From the NCBI GenBank assembly GCA_023388835.1, contig JAEWFK010000022.1:1-29167 (forward strand): a stretch of DNA of 29,167 bases, given 5' to 3'. The notes beneath the pieces are model-generated. The model saw nothing but the letters and a program-made list of their open reading frames with translations. It was not told the origin of the DNA and did no database searches. The stretch's first letter is position 1, and every line of letters begins with the position of its first letter. Made by a program: the position numbers and the translations under genes. Of this stretch, positions 1-7,758 are shown in pieces. The stretch is from Pseudomonadota bacterium. GTDB lineage: Bacteria > Pseudomonadota > Gammaproteobacteria > Burkholderiales > Burkholderiaceae_B.

Positions 1-769
1 GAAAGCGGTAGTGACCGGTTCAACCAGCGGCATCGGCTTGGCCATCGCGCGCCAGCTCGCACGCAATGGCGCTGATATCGTCATCAACGGTTTTGGCGAT
101 GCAGACGAAATCGAACGCACGCGCAGCGGTATCGAATCGGAATTTGGCGTGCGCGCCCTGTATGTCGGCGCGGACTTGTCCAAGGGCGAGGACACGCGTC
201 AGTTCATCGAGGAAGCCGTGCGCGCCGCCGGGGGCATCGACATTCTGGTGAACAATGCGGGCATCCAGCACACGGCGCTCATCGAAGATTTTCCCGTCGA
301 TCGCTGGGACGCCATCATTGCGCTCAATCTTTCCGCCGTCTTTCACGGCACGGCAGCGGCGCTTCCCTACATGAAGAAGCAGGGCTGGGGGCGCATCGTC
401 AATATCGCCTCCGCGCACGGCCAGGTGGCTTCCGCGCAGAAGTCGGCCTATGTGGCCGCCAAGCACGGCGTCATGGGCCTGACCAAGGTCACCGCGCTCG
501 AGACGGCGGGGCTGGGCATTACCTGCAATGCCATCTGTCCTGGGTGGGTGCGGACCGTGCTGGTGGAGCGGCAGATCGAAGCGCTGGCCGAGAAAAATGG
601 CTTGAACATTGAAACTGCGGCGCGTGAACTGCTCGCCGAGAAACAGCCTTCGCTGGAGTTTGTCACGCCGGACCAATTGGGCCAGGCGGCCGTATTCCTG
701 TGCTCGGATGCCGCCGACCAAATGACGGGCGCCCACCTGACCATGGATGGCGGCTGGACGGCCCGCTGA
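1..769 (+). CDS. bdhA: 3-hydroxybutyrate dehydrogenase (5' partial)
   Basis: Short-chain dehydrogenase that interconverts (R)-3-hydroxybutyrate and acetoacetate with NAD in the cytoplasm, a step of polyhydroxybutyrate or ketone-body use. The reading frame is already open at position 2 (codons for K-A-V before the GTG at 11), so the true start lies a few codons upstream of the window and the GTG at 11 is only an internal Val. Visible motifs are the cofactor loop TGSTSGIG, the NNAG motif, a catalytic Ser in NIASAHG, and the Tyr/Lys pair in SAYVAAKHG. The stretch HGQVASAQKSAYVAAKHG is typical of 3-hydroxybutyrate dehydrogenases rather than of acetoacetyl-CoA reductases, and the C-terminus MDGGWTAR is also family-like. 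About 255 residues of a usual 256-262 are present. It ends 13 bases before yaaA, so the two may be co-transcribed. Family sure; substrate fairly sure. Confidence 0.88.
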   Translation, partial: KAVVTGSTSGIGLAIARQLARNGADIVINGFGDADEIERTRSGIESEFGVRALYVGADLSKGEDTRQFIEEAVRAAGGIDILVNNAGIQHTALIEDFPVDRWDAIIALNLSAVFHGTAAALPYMKKQGWGRIVNIASAHGQVASAQKSAYVAAKHGVMGLTKVTALETAGLGITCNAICPGWVRTVLVERQIEALAEKNGLNIETAARELLAEKQPSLEFVTPDQLGQAAVFLCSDAADQMTGAHLTMDGGWTAR

Positions 770-782
770 CGGAGTCTTTCTC

Positions 783-1544
783 ATGTTGTTGTTGCTTTCA
801 CCGGCCAAGAAGCTGGACTACGACACGCCCGTGCGCACGACGCTGCACACGCAACCCCTGTTCGTCGACCAAGCTGCCGCGCTCATCGAGGTACTGCGTG
901 AAAAGACCGCGGGCGAGGTCGCCACGCTCATGAAGCTGAGCGATTCGTTGGCGGAACTCAACGTCGGGCGGTACGCCGAATGGGAGCCGTCCTTCGATAC
1001 GCAAAGCGCGCGCCAGGCGTTGCTCGCTTTCAATGGTGACGTCTATGAAGGCCTGCGTGCGCCGGAACTTTCCGACGCGGCTCTGAAATGGGCGCAGAAG
1101 CATGTCCTCATGCTCAGTGGTCTCTACGGAGTTTTGCGTCCGCTGGACCTCATGCGCCCATACCGCCTGGAAATGGGCACCCGTCTGCGCACAGAAAGCG
1201 GCGCCAACCTGTATGAATTCTGGGGCAGCGGAATCGCCGACTACTTGAACGAACGGGGCGACCCGGTCGTCGTCAATCTGGCTTCCGAGGAATACTTCAA
1301 GGCGGTGCATCTGAAGACTTTGCGCGCCCGGGTAATCCAGTGTGTCTTCCAGGAGCGCAAAGGCGAAGCCTGGAAGATCATCAGCTTCCATGCCAAGCGG
1401 GCGCGGGGACTGATGGCGCGACATGTCATCGATCACCGTATCGATGAACCGGAAGGCCTGAAAACCTTTGCCGAAGAAGACTATGCCTATGCCGCCGATG
1501 CCTCAACGGCCGACCGGCTGGTCTTCCGGCGCGAAGCCTCCTGA
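783..1544 (+). CDS. yaaA: YaaA family peroxide stress protein (UPF0246)
   Basis: A 253-residue cytoplasmic protein of the YaaA/DUF328 family; the E. coli member is in the OxyR response and limits damage from hydrogen peroxide by lowering free iron. The ATG at 783 is chosen because the N-terminus MLLLLSPAKKLDY matches the family start (LxxxSPAKxLD) and a GGAG lies at 771-774, 8 bases upstream. An in-frame ATG at 747 lies inside bdhA and is rejected. Other family signatures are the LSDSLAELN segment, LSGLYGVLRPLDLMRPYRLEMG, and the C-terminal FHAKRARGLMARHVI block. Its last 42 bases overlap the 3' end of the opposite-strand FUSC gene. No promoter of its own is evident, so it is probably read with bdhA. 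Confidence 0.93.
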   Translation: MLLLLSPAKKLDYDTPVRTTLHTQPLFVDQAAALIEVLREKTAGEVATLMKLSDSLAELNVGRYAEWEPSFDTQSARQALLAFNGDVYEGLRAPELSDAALKWAQKHVLMLSGLYGVLRPLDLMRPYRLEMGTRLRTESGANLYEFWGSGIADYLNERGDPVVVNLASEEYFKAVHLKTLRARVIQCVFQERKGEAWKIISFHAKRARGLMARHVIDHRIDEPEGLKTFAEEDYAYAADASTADRLVFRREAS

Positions 1545-3761
1545 AGAACCAGTCAACACCCCGCCCAGTTCGTCGATCAACCCGGCGGCTGCCTGCATCT
1601 GCCGTAAGGGATAGGCGAGCTGAGCATGTCCCGCAATGGCTGCGCCGAACATCGCCTCGGCCGTCGGGGGCGCATCTTCCTCTTCGCCGGCCAGGCGCGA
1701 TTCGATCCGCTCCAGCGACCGTTCAATGTCGGGCGGCAGGGCGTCCATTTCCGCCAGGAGCGGGACGGCCGCGCTCACATGCGAGGCCAGGGTGTGGTGC
1801 TGGATCATCAAGGTATTCAGCGTCTTCACGTTGCGCTGCTGCTTTACCGGTTCCGCCATCATGCGATAGAAGGCACCCGCGAAGTTGCTGAAGGCGATGT
1901 GCATGTTCTTCCTGTCCACCCGCCACTGCAGCTCGGCTTCATGTTGCGCCGCCTGGGCTTCCGCCAGACGCTCTGGCCGTTCGGATGCGCTGCGCAAGCG
2001 GCGGCTCAGGCGGGCATAGAGCAGCCCGCTGCGCAGGAAGCGGAGGTTGGCGCGGCGCAAGGCAGCCGCCAGAGAAACCATGTAGTTGCTCTCCCACCAG
2101 GGCAGCACATAACGGCTGCATAGCAAGGCGATGCCGCTGGCCAGCAGCGTGTCCACCACCCGCTCGCCGATCACGAAGCTCTGTTGAGGGTCGAGGAAGT
2201 GAAAGGCCAGCAAGGCGAACACCGTGTTCGCCGTGGCCGCGAGCATAAAGTGGACTTGCAGCAGCGCATACCAGAGCACGCCTGACAGAAGGAGTACGCC
2301 GAAGAGCGCATAGGGGCTTTCGACGCCATTCAGGACCACCAGCGCGAGCACGCACCCGATGAGTGTCCCGCCCAGGCGCCAGCCGTTGCGCTGCCGCGTC
2401 AGGGCGAAACCCGGCTTCATGATGACCAGGATGGTGAGCAGCACCCAGTAATCGTGGACGATCCAGCCCGGTTCAACGTAGCGCCTGAGGACATATCCCA
2501 GCACATTGCTTATCGTCATGCCGATCGCTGCGGCGACCATGACGCGCACGGCGTAACGGAAGTGCGGCGAGTCCAGGCGCAAGTTGCTCGTCAGCATGCC
2601 CAGCCGCCATTTACGCCGCGACAGGAAGCGATCCAGCGCCTGATCGAGCCGGCGGTCGACCAGCGCGGCGCTTCCCCCGCGCCGCGTATTGTCCGCCATG
2701 CGGGCCACGAGTTCGCCGGCCCGGCGCAAGCGCCGCAGTACTTGCCGAAGCAGCGCATGGACCTCGGGCGCCCGCTCCGCGAATCCCTGTTCGCGCAGTT
2801 CCTGCAACTCGAACTCCAATGCGCGCAGTTCCGGCTTGATGCTGTTGCGCACGCGTTCCCGGCGATTGCGCGCCACATTCAGGGCGATCAGCTCGAGGTC
2901 GGCGGCGAGCTTGCGGAGGGCGTCTCGGGGAAAGAGCAAGGCGTCTCCCTCGCTGAAGTGCCGGCGCAGCGTGACGTAATCGGTGTGAGTGGCCACCAGT
3001 GTGTCCAGCAGCGCCACCATGTCGATGAACAGATTCAAGGAAGCTGCATGGGACCGACCGCTGCGGCTGTTCCCGCGCGGGAGCTCGCGCAGCACGGTGT
3101 CGCGTGCCGCTTGTTGGGCGTCCGTCATCTCGAGTTGCGTGAGCACCATGCTGCGGTAGCGGCTGTCCAGGTCCGCTTCGGTGTCGTACAGCGCCGAGCG
3201 TGCCTTCATGTAGTCGGCGGTGGCGAAAAGCGCGGCCGACAACGCCTGCTGCTCCTGGCGGTGCCAGGAAAACCGGTGCACGACCGCGCTGTAGGCGAAA
3301 TAGAACAGACTTCCACTCAATGAATATACGGTGTATATCCATACCTGGGACGGTTCCAGGCTGGAGCGCATGGTCAACGTGGCCATCAGCAGGCAGGCGA
3401 AACCCAGCAGGCCGCCTTGTTTGCCAAAGACGGTGAACATGGAGAACACGAAGCACAGGAGCGGTACGAGCAGCCATAGCAGGAGCGCGTGGCTGCTCGC
3501 CAGCCCCACCGTTGCCACCGTGAGCGAACCCAGCAGCACGGCCGCCGCCATTCCCTGAATCCCGTAGCGTCTGGGGCCGCCCGGTTGGTCGAGAATCGCG
3601 ACGCACGATGCGCCCACGGCCGCCGTTACGCCCTGTCCGTAGTGGCCCATGAGGCCGCCCAGTACGAGGGGAGGGAGCAATACACCCAGCGCCTGGCGGG
3701 CTCCGCCAAACAGATGGTGGCTGTAGAGGAAGCGTTCGATGCGGGGAAGAGGGCTGAACAT
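1503..3761 (-). CDS. FUSC family inner-membrane protein (YccS/YhfK-like)
   Basis: A 752-residue membrane protein with the layout of YccS/YhfK-type FUSC proteins. There is a first cluster of hydrophobic segments at about residues 20-170 and a cytoplasmic helical region at about 170-390, rich in Arg/Glu and Leu. A second membrane cluster follows at about 400-560 (it begins HFRYAVRVMVAAAIGM and contains the WVLLTILVIMKPGF and R-x-R-x-GWRLGGTLIG motifs), then a soluble tail. The motif PGFALTRQRNGWRLGGTLIGC is the FUSC signature shared with aromatic-acid efflux proteins (AaeB). Substrate unknown. Transcription converges on yaaA and the two genes overlap tail to tail by 42 bases. The ATG at 3761 lacks a clear ribosome binding site. 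A TATACT on the minus strand (3790-3795) could serve as its -10. Confidence 0.85.
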   Translation of the reverse strand: MFSPLPRIERFLYSHHLFGGARQALGVLLPPLVLGGLMGHYGQGVTAAVGASCVAILDQPGGPRRYGIQGMAAAVLLGSLTVATVGLASSHALLLWLLVPLLCFVFSMFTVFGKQGGLLGFACLLMATLTMRSSLEPSQVWIYTVYSLSGSLFYFAYSAVVHRFSWHRQEQQALSAALFATADYMKARSALYDTEADLDSRYRSMVLTQLEMTDAQQAARDTVLRELPRGNSRSGRSHAASLNLFIDMVALLDTLVATHTDYVTLRRHFSEGDALLFPRDALRKLAADLELIALNVARNRRERVRNSIKPELRALEFELQELREQGFAERAPEVHALLRQVLRRLRRAGELVARMADNTRRGGSAALVDRRLDQALDRFLSRRKWRLGMLTSNLRLDSPHFRYAVRVMVAAAIGMTISNVLGYVLRRYVEPGWIVHDYWVLLTILVIMKPGFALTRQRNGWRLGGTLIGCVLALVVLNGVESPYALFGVLLLSGVLWYALLQVHFMLAATANTVFALLAFHFLDPQQSFVIGERVVDTLLASGIALLCSRYVLPWWESNYMVSLAAALRRANLRFLRSGLLYARLSRRLRSASERPERLAEAQAAQHEAELQWRVDRKNMHIAFSNFAGAFYRMMAEPVKQQRNVKTLNTLMIQHHTLASHVSAAVPLLAEMDALPPDIERSLERIESRLAGEEEDAPPTAEAMFGAAIAGHAQLAYPLRQMQAAAGLIDELGGVLTGSSGGFAPEDQPVGR

Positions 3762-3789
3762 GCCGGCGCAGATGAACTCTGGAGCTCAA

Positions 3790-3795
3790 AGTATA
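3790..3795 (-). promoter_or_regulatory. possible -10 element for the FUSC gene
   Basis: Read on the minus strand these bases are TATACT, five of six matches to the sigma-70 -10 box, about 30 bases upstream of the ATG at 3761. No good -35 hexamer is visible at the right distance, so this is a weak call. Confidence 0.25.
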
Positions 3796-3867
3796 GAGGC
3801 TGGCGTCGTCGTGTCGTTGGACCTCGCTGTTCCGACGGATCTCATCGGAGCGCGAAGCGCGCATCGG

Positions 3868-3896
3868 TTGCCGAGTGCAAAGCAAAGGGTTACAGT
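3868..3896 (+). promoter_or_regulatory. sigma-70-like promoter upstream of ilvI
   Basis: TTGCCG at 3868-3873 and TACAGT at 3891-3896 are separated by exactly 17 bases, each with four of six consensus matches. Transcription would start near 3902, about 315 bases before ilvI and just before the hairpins at 3902-3971. It is the best -35/-10 pair I see in the 455-base gap between the FUSC gene and ilvI. Confidence 0.4.
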
Positions 3897-3901
3897 AGCG
3901 G

Positions 3902-3971
3902 GTCGATTTTGGTCATATCCGTACAGGAATCGACATCGGCACTTTTGCCCGGGCTATCCGCCCGGTTTTTT
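3902..3971 (+). ncRNA. candidate short RNA or attenuated leader upstream of ilvI
   Basis: A predicted transcript of about 70 bases. It would begin with a hairpin whose 7-bp arms match perfectly (GTCGATT at 3902-3908 and AATCGAC at 3928-3934), followed by a textbook intrinsic terminator at 3949-3971. No reading frame with a ribosome binding site fits inside it, so a classical leader-peptide attenuator is not supported. It may be an independent small RNA, or an ilvIHC leader whose read-through is controlled by other means. Inferred only from promoter, hairpin and terminator spacing. Confidence 0.3.
3949..3971 (+). terminator. intrinsic terminator in the ilvI leader
   Basis: Perfect 6-bp stem CCGGGC (3949-3954) / GCCCGG (3960-3965) with loop TATCC, followed at once by six T (3966-3971). 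It lies about 245 bases upstream of ilvI, so on the plus strand it would stop transcripts before the operon rather than end an upstream plus-strand gene. The nearest upstream gene is on the minus strand and points away. Confidence 0.65.
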
Positions 3972-4216
3972 GCGCCCCTTTTTACACCTGCTGCTGGCCG
4001 CGTCAAAAGCGCGTGTTGCCGGGCTTTTCGTTTCTACCTCAGCGCTGAAATCAGCGCATATACCGTGTTTTGGCGAGCACGCGTCGGGGTGGCAAGGTGT
4101 CTGGGTGGAAGGGCTCCGTGAGCCACGAAGCGCCAGGGCATGTTGTCATTACCGTCCGTTGTTCGGGCATGTTGCCGGCCAGGGCATCGGTATTGGTTTC
4201 GAAAGGAATGAACAAC
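3972..4216 (+). other. long untranslated leader before ilvI with two hairpins
   Basis: No gene is supported here. Two further hairpins are visible. One has arms AAAAGC (4005-4010) and GCTTTT (4023-4028), with CG/CG pairing inside. The other is a tight hairpin GCGCTG (4042-4047), loop AAAT, CAGCGC (4052-4057). Neither has a good T-run after it. No T-box or obvious riboswitch core was recognised. The segment 4060-4200 shows nothing further that I can name. Confidence 0.4.
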
Positions 4217-5938
4217 ATGGAACTCTCAGGCGCCGATATCGTCGTGCGCTGCCTTGCCGAAGAAGGGGTCGACCACGTGTTCGGCTATCCCGGCGGCGCA
4301 GTGCTTTACATCTACGACGCAATCTACAAGCAAGACAATTTCACGCACGTGCTGGTACGCCACGAACAGGCTGCCATTCACGCGGCGGATGCCTATTCCC
4401 GCTCGTCCGACAAGGTCGGTGTGGCGCTGGTCACCAGCGGCCCGGGTGTCACCAACGCCGTCACCGGCATTGCAACCGCGTACATGGACTCCATCCCCAT
4501 GGTGATCCTCAGCGGCCAGGTGCCCACGGCGGCCATCGGCGAAGACGCCTTCCAGGAATGCGACACGGTGGGCATCACTCGTCCCTGCGTCAAGCACAAC
4601 TTCCTGGTGCGCGACGTCAAGGACCTCGCCGAGACCATGCGGCGCGCCTTCTATATCGCGCGAACCGGGCGGCCCGGCCCGGTCCTCGTGGATATCCCCA
4701 AGGACGTCACGGTCGCCACCTGCAAGTACATGCCCAAACGCGGCGAGATCAAGATGCGCTCGTACGCTCCGGTCACCAAGGGCCACCAGGGCCAGATCAA
4801 GAAGGCCGTGCAGATGCTGCTGGCCGCCGAACGTCCCATGATCTACGTGGGCGGCGGGGTGATCGCTTCCGGTGCGCACGAAGAACTCGGCCGTCTGGTC
4901 GACATGGTGGGCGCGCCTTGCACCACGACCCTCATGGCCTTGGGCGCCTTCCCCGCGACGGACCCTCGCTATGTGGGCATGCCCGGCATGCACGGCACCT
5001 ACGAGGCCAACCTGGCCATGCAGAACTGCGATGTCCTGCTGGCAGTCGGAGCCCGCTTCGACGACCGGGTGGTGGGCAATCCGCGTCACTTCTCGCAGAA
5101 CCCCCGCAAGATCATTCACATCGACATCGATCCCTCCACGATCTCCAAACGGGTTCGGGTCGACGTCCCCATCGTCGGCAACATCAAGGACGTGCTCGAC
5201 GACATGCTGCCGCTGTACGAGCAGGCCGAAGCCGAATCGCCTCGCGACGGGGCGGCGCTGGCCAAGTGGTGGGAACAGGTCGAAGGCTGGCGCGGTCGCC
5301 GTTGCCTGGCCTACGAAGGTTCGGATTCGATCATCAAGCCGCAGTTCGTCGTTGAAAAATTGTGGGAAGTGACCGGCGGCAACGCCATCGTCACCTCCGA
5401 CGTAGGCCAGCACCAGATGTGGGCCGCCCAATACTACAAGTTCAACGCACCGCGCCGCTGGCTGAACTCCGGCGGGCTGGGCACCATGGGTGTGGGCCTG
5501 CCCTATGCCATGGGCGCCCAGATGGCGAATCCGGATGTCGATATCGCCTGCATCACCGGCGAAGGCTCCATCCAGATGAATATCCAGGAGCTCTCCACCT
5601 GCAAGCAGTACCGGTTGACCCCCAAGATCCTGTGCCTGAACAACCGCTATCTGGGCATGGTGCGTCAGTGGCAGCAGATTGAGTACGGTTCGCGCTATTC
5701 GGAATCCTATGTCGATGCCTTGCCCGACTTCGTCAAGCTGGTCGAAAGCTACGGCCACGTGGGCATCCGCATTGAAAACCCCGCCGACGTCGAGCCGGCC
5801 CTGCGCGAAGCCTTTACCAAGTACAAGGAGCGCCTGGTCTTCCTGGATTTCATCACCGACCAGACCGAAAACGTCTGGCCCATGGTGAAAGCAGGCAGGG
5901 GGCTGACCGAAATGCTGCTGGGTTCAGAAGACCTGTAA
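4217..5938 (+). CDS. ilvI: acetolactate synthase large (catalytic) subunit
   Basis: A 573-residue ThDP-dependent enzyme that condenses two pyruvates, or pyruvate and 2-oxobutyrate, in the first common step of valine/leucine and isoleucine synthesis; it needs FAD and the IlvH partner. The catalytic Glu is E50 in VRHEQAAIHAADAYSR. The FAD and central domain follows (KPIIYVGGG-like segment, VGARFDDRVVGN). The ThDP-binding stretch starts GEGSIQMNIQEL and ends LNNRYLGMVRQWQ. The Mg motif reads GEG rather than the common GDG. The ATG at 4217 is preferred because AAAGGA sits 9 bases upstream; the ATG at 4208 touches that site, and farther upstream starts would encode non-family sequence. The gene lies 12 bases before ilvH. 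Confidence 0.96.
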   Translation: MELSGADIVVRCLAEEGVDHVFGYPGGAVLYIYDAIYKQDNFTHVLVRHEQAAIHAADAYSRSSDKVGVALVTSGPGVTNAVTGIATAYMDSIPMVILSGQVPTAAIGEDAFQECDTVGITRPCVKHNFLVRDVKDLAETMRRAFYIARTGRPGPVLVDIPKDVTVATCKYMPKRGEIKMRSYAPVTKGHQGQIKKAVQMLLAAERPMIYVGGGVIASGAHEELGRLVDMVGAPCTTTLMALGAFPATDPRYVGMPGMHGTYEANLAMQNCDVLLAVGARFDDRVVGNPRHFSQNPRKIIHIDIDPSTISKRVRVDVPIVGNIKDVLDDMLPLYEQAEAESPRDGAALAKWWEQVEGWRGRRCLAYEGSDSIIKPQFVVEKLWEVTGGNAIVTSDVGQHQMWAAQYYKFNAPRRWLNSGGLGTMGVGLPYAMGAQMANPDVDIACITGEGSIQMNIQELSTCKQYRLTPKILCLNNRYLGMVRQWQQIEYGSRYSESYVDALPDFVKLVESYGHVGIRIENPADVEPALREAFTKYKERLVFLDFITDQTENVWPMVKAGRGLTEMLLGSEDL

Positions 5939-5950
5939 GGAGAAGACCCC

Positions 5951-6442
5951 ATGAAACACGTAATCTCCATCCTTCTGGAAAACGAACCCGGTGCGCTGTC
6001 TCGTGTGGTGGGCCTTTTTTCGGCTCGCGGCTACAACATCGAGACGCTGACCGTTGCCCCCACCGAAGATTCCACGCTCTCGCGCATGACCATCGTGACT
6101 ACCGGGTCCGACGACGTCATCGAGCAGATCACCAAGCATCTGAACCGTCTGGTCGACGTCGTCAAGGTGGTCGATCTTTCCGAAGGGCCGCACATCGAAC
6201 GTGAGCTCATGCTCATCAAGGTGCGCGCCGTCGGCAAGGAGCGCGAGGAAATGAAACGTATGGCCGATATCTTCCGCGGCCATATCGTCGACGTCACCGA
6301 CAAGGTCTATACCATTGAACTGACGGGCGATCAGGAAAAGATCGAGGCCTTCATCTGCGCGCTCGATCGCAGCGCCATTCTCGAAACCGTGCGCACGGGC
6401 GTATCGGGCATCGGGCGTGGCGAACGTGTACTGAAACTTTAA
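5951..6442 (+). CDS. ilvH: acetolactate synthase small (regulatory) subunit
   Basis: A 163-residue regulatory subunit that activates IlvI and carries valine feedback inhibition. The N-terminal ACT domain is clear (ISILLENEPGALSRVVGLFS, RGYNIETLTV, then the SRMTIV strand), followed by the C-terminal ALS_ss_C domain (ELMLIKVRA ... DVTDKVYTIELTGDQEKIEAF). The length is the usual 160-164. AAGGAG overlaps the ilvI stop codon, about 8 bases before the ATG, indicating translation as part of the ilvIHC operon. ilvC follows after 30 bases. Confidence 0.97.
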   Translation: MKHVISILLENEPGALSRVVGLFSARGYNIETLTVAPTEDSTLSRMTIVTTGSDDVIEQITKHLNRLVDVVKVVDLSEGPHIERELMLIKVRAVGKEREEMKRMADIFRGHIVDVTDKVYTIELTGDQEKIEAFICALDRSAILETVRTGVSGIGRGERVLKL

Positions 6443-6472
6443 CGAAAACCCATTGAATTTCTGGAGCACTAC

Positions 6473-7489
<1,017 letters not shown>

Positions 7490-7531
7490 GCACGGCCTCG
7501 CCGGCTTTCAGGCCCGCCGGAGCCCCGCTCG

Positions 7532-7568
7532 AACCGCTGCGCCTTTTACGGCGACAGCGGTTTTTTTT
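7532..7568 (+). terminator. intrinsic terminator of ilvIHC
   Basis: Arms AACCGCTG (7532-7539) and CAGCGGTT (7555-7562) pair perfectly. An inner CGCC/GGCG stem with one bulged A is capped by TTTTAC. The hairpin runs into eight T at 7561-7568. It lies 43 bases after the ilvC stop. Confidence 0.9.
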
Positions 7569-7593
7569 CGTCTGCGCGTCGACGCTGCGTCCT

Positions 7594-7636
7594 TGCGAGT
7601 GTGCGAGGGCGGAGCGCTCATTCCTCACACCTCGCA
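7594..7636. repeat. imperfect inverted repeat upstream of the haem operon
   Basis: TGCGAGTGTG (7594-7603) faces CACACCTCGCA (7626-7636), complementary except for one extra C. AGG and CCT just inside also pair. No T-run follows, and it lies upstream of the expected bhuR promoter. It could be a protein site or leftover sequence; no function is assigned. Confidence 0.35.
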
Positions 7637-7647
7637 CAGTTGGATTC

Positions 7648-7661
7648 TTGACGCATATCAA
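7648..7661 (+). promoter_or_regulatory. FNR/Anr-like site upstream of bhuR
   Basis: TTGAC-GCAT-ATCAA matches the FNR/Anr consensus TTGAT-N4-ATCAA at nine of ten fixed positions. The first six bases could instead be read as a -35 hexamer (TTGACG). If transcription starts from the TATAAG at 7705-7710, the site centre lies near -62, the usual class I activator position. No experimental support. Confidence 0.35.
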
Positions 7662-7680
7662 GATGCTTGTATTTATAAAT

Positions 7681-7699
7681 GCGAATCGTTATCATTCGC
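7681..7699 (+). promoter_or_regulatory. Fur box-like palindrome before bhuR
   Basis: The 19 bases are a near-palindrome with outer arms GCGAAT and ATTCGC and centre CGTTATC, resembling the Fur box pattern built from GATAAT/ATTATC units. It sits between two possible -10 boxes, TATAAA at 7674-7679 and TATAAG at 7705-7710, so a bound Fur dimer would block the bhuR promoter. Iron repression is the expected control for a haem uptake operon. Confidence 0.6.
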
Positions 7700-7734
7700 T
7701 ATCTTATAAGGCTGCGTCTAAAAGGAGGCAAGGT

Positions 7735-7758
7735 ATGGCTCGCGAGGGACTGTCATGA
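7735..7758 (+). CDS. seven-codon upstream reading frame coupled to bhuR
   Basis: ATG at 7735 opens a seven-residue frame (MAREGLS) whose TGA at 7756-7758 overlaps the bhuR ATG as ATGA. The strongest ribosome binding sequence near bhuR, AAAGGAGG (7721-7728), is 6 bases before this ATG and 26 bases before bhuR, so ribosomes probably load here and re-initiate at bhuR. bhuR also has its own weaker GAGGGA at 7744-7749. Function inferred from spacing only. Confidence 0.35.
   Translation: MAREGLS

Noticed and set aside
11..769. GTG at 11 as the start codon of bdhA
   Set aside because: The frame is open to the window edge, and the residues before it (K-A-V) belong to the usual first beta strand of the Rossmann fold.
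3772..3900. Possible branched-chain leader peptide (ATG 3772, containing three consecutive Val codons)
   Set aside because: It has no ribosome binding site, begins upstream of the best promoter and does not stop before the terminator, so it does not fit an attenuation leader.
3739..5355. Long plus-strand frame overlapping ilvI in another phase
   Set aside because: Arg/Gly/His-rich translation with no family likeness; a shadow of ilvI.
7594..7636. Inverted repeat as a second terminator
   Set aside because: No T-run follows on either strand, and the ilvC terminator just before it is already strong.
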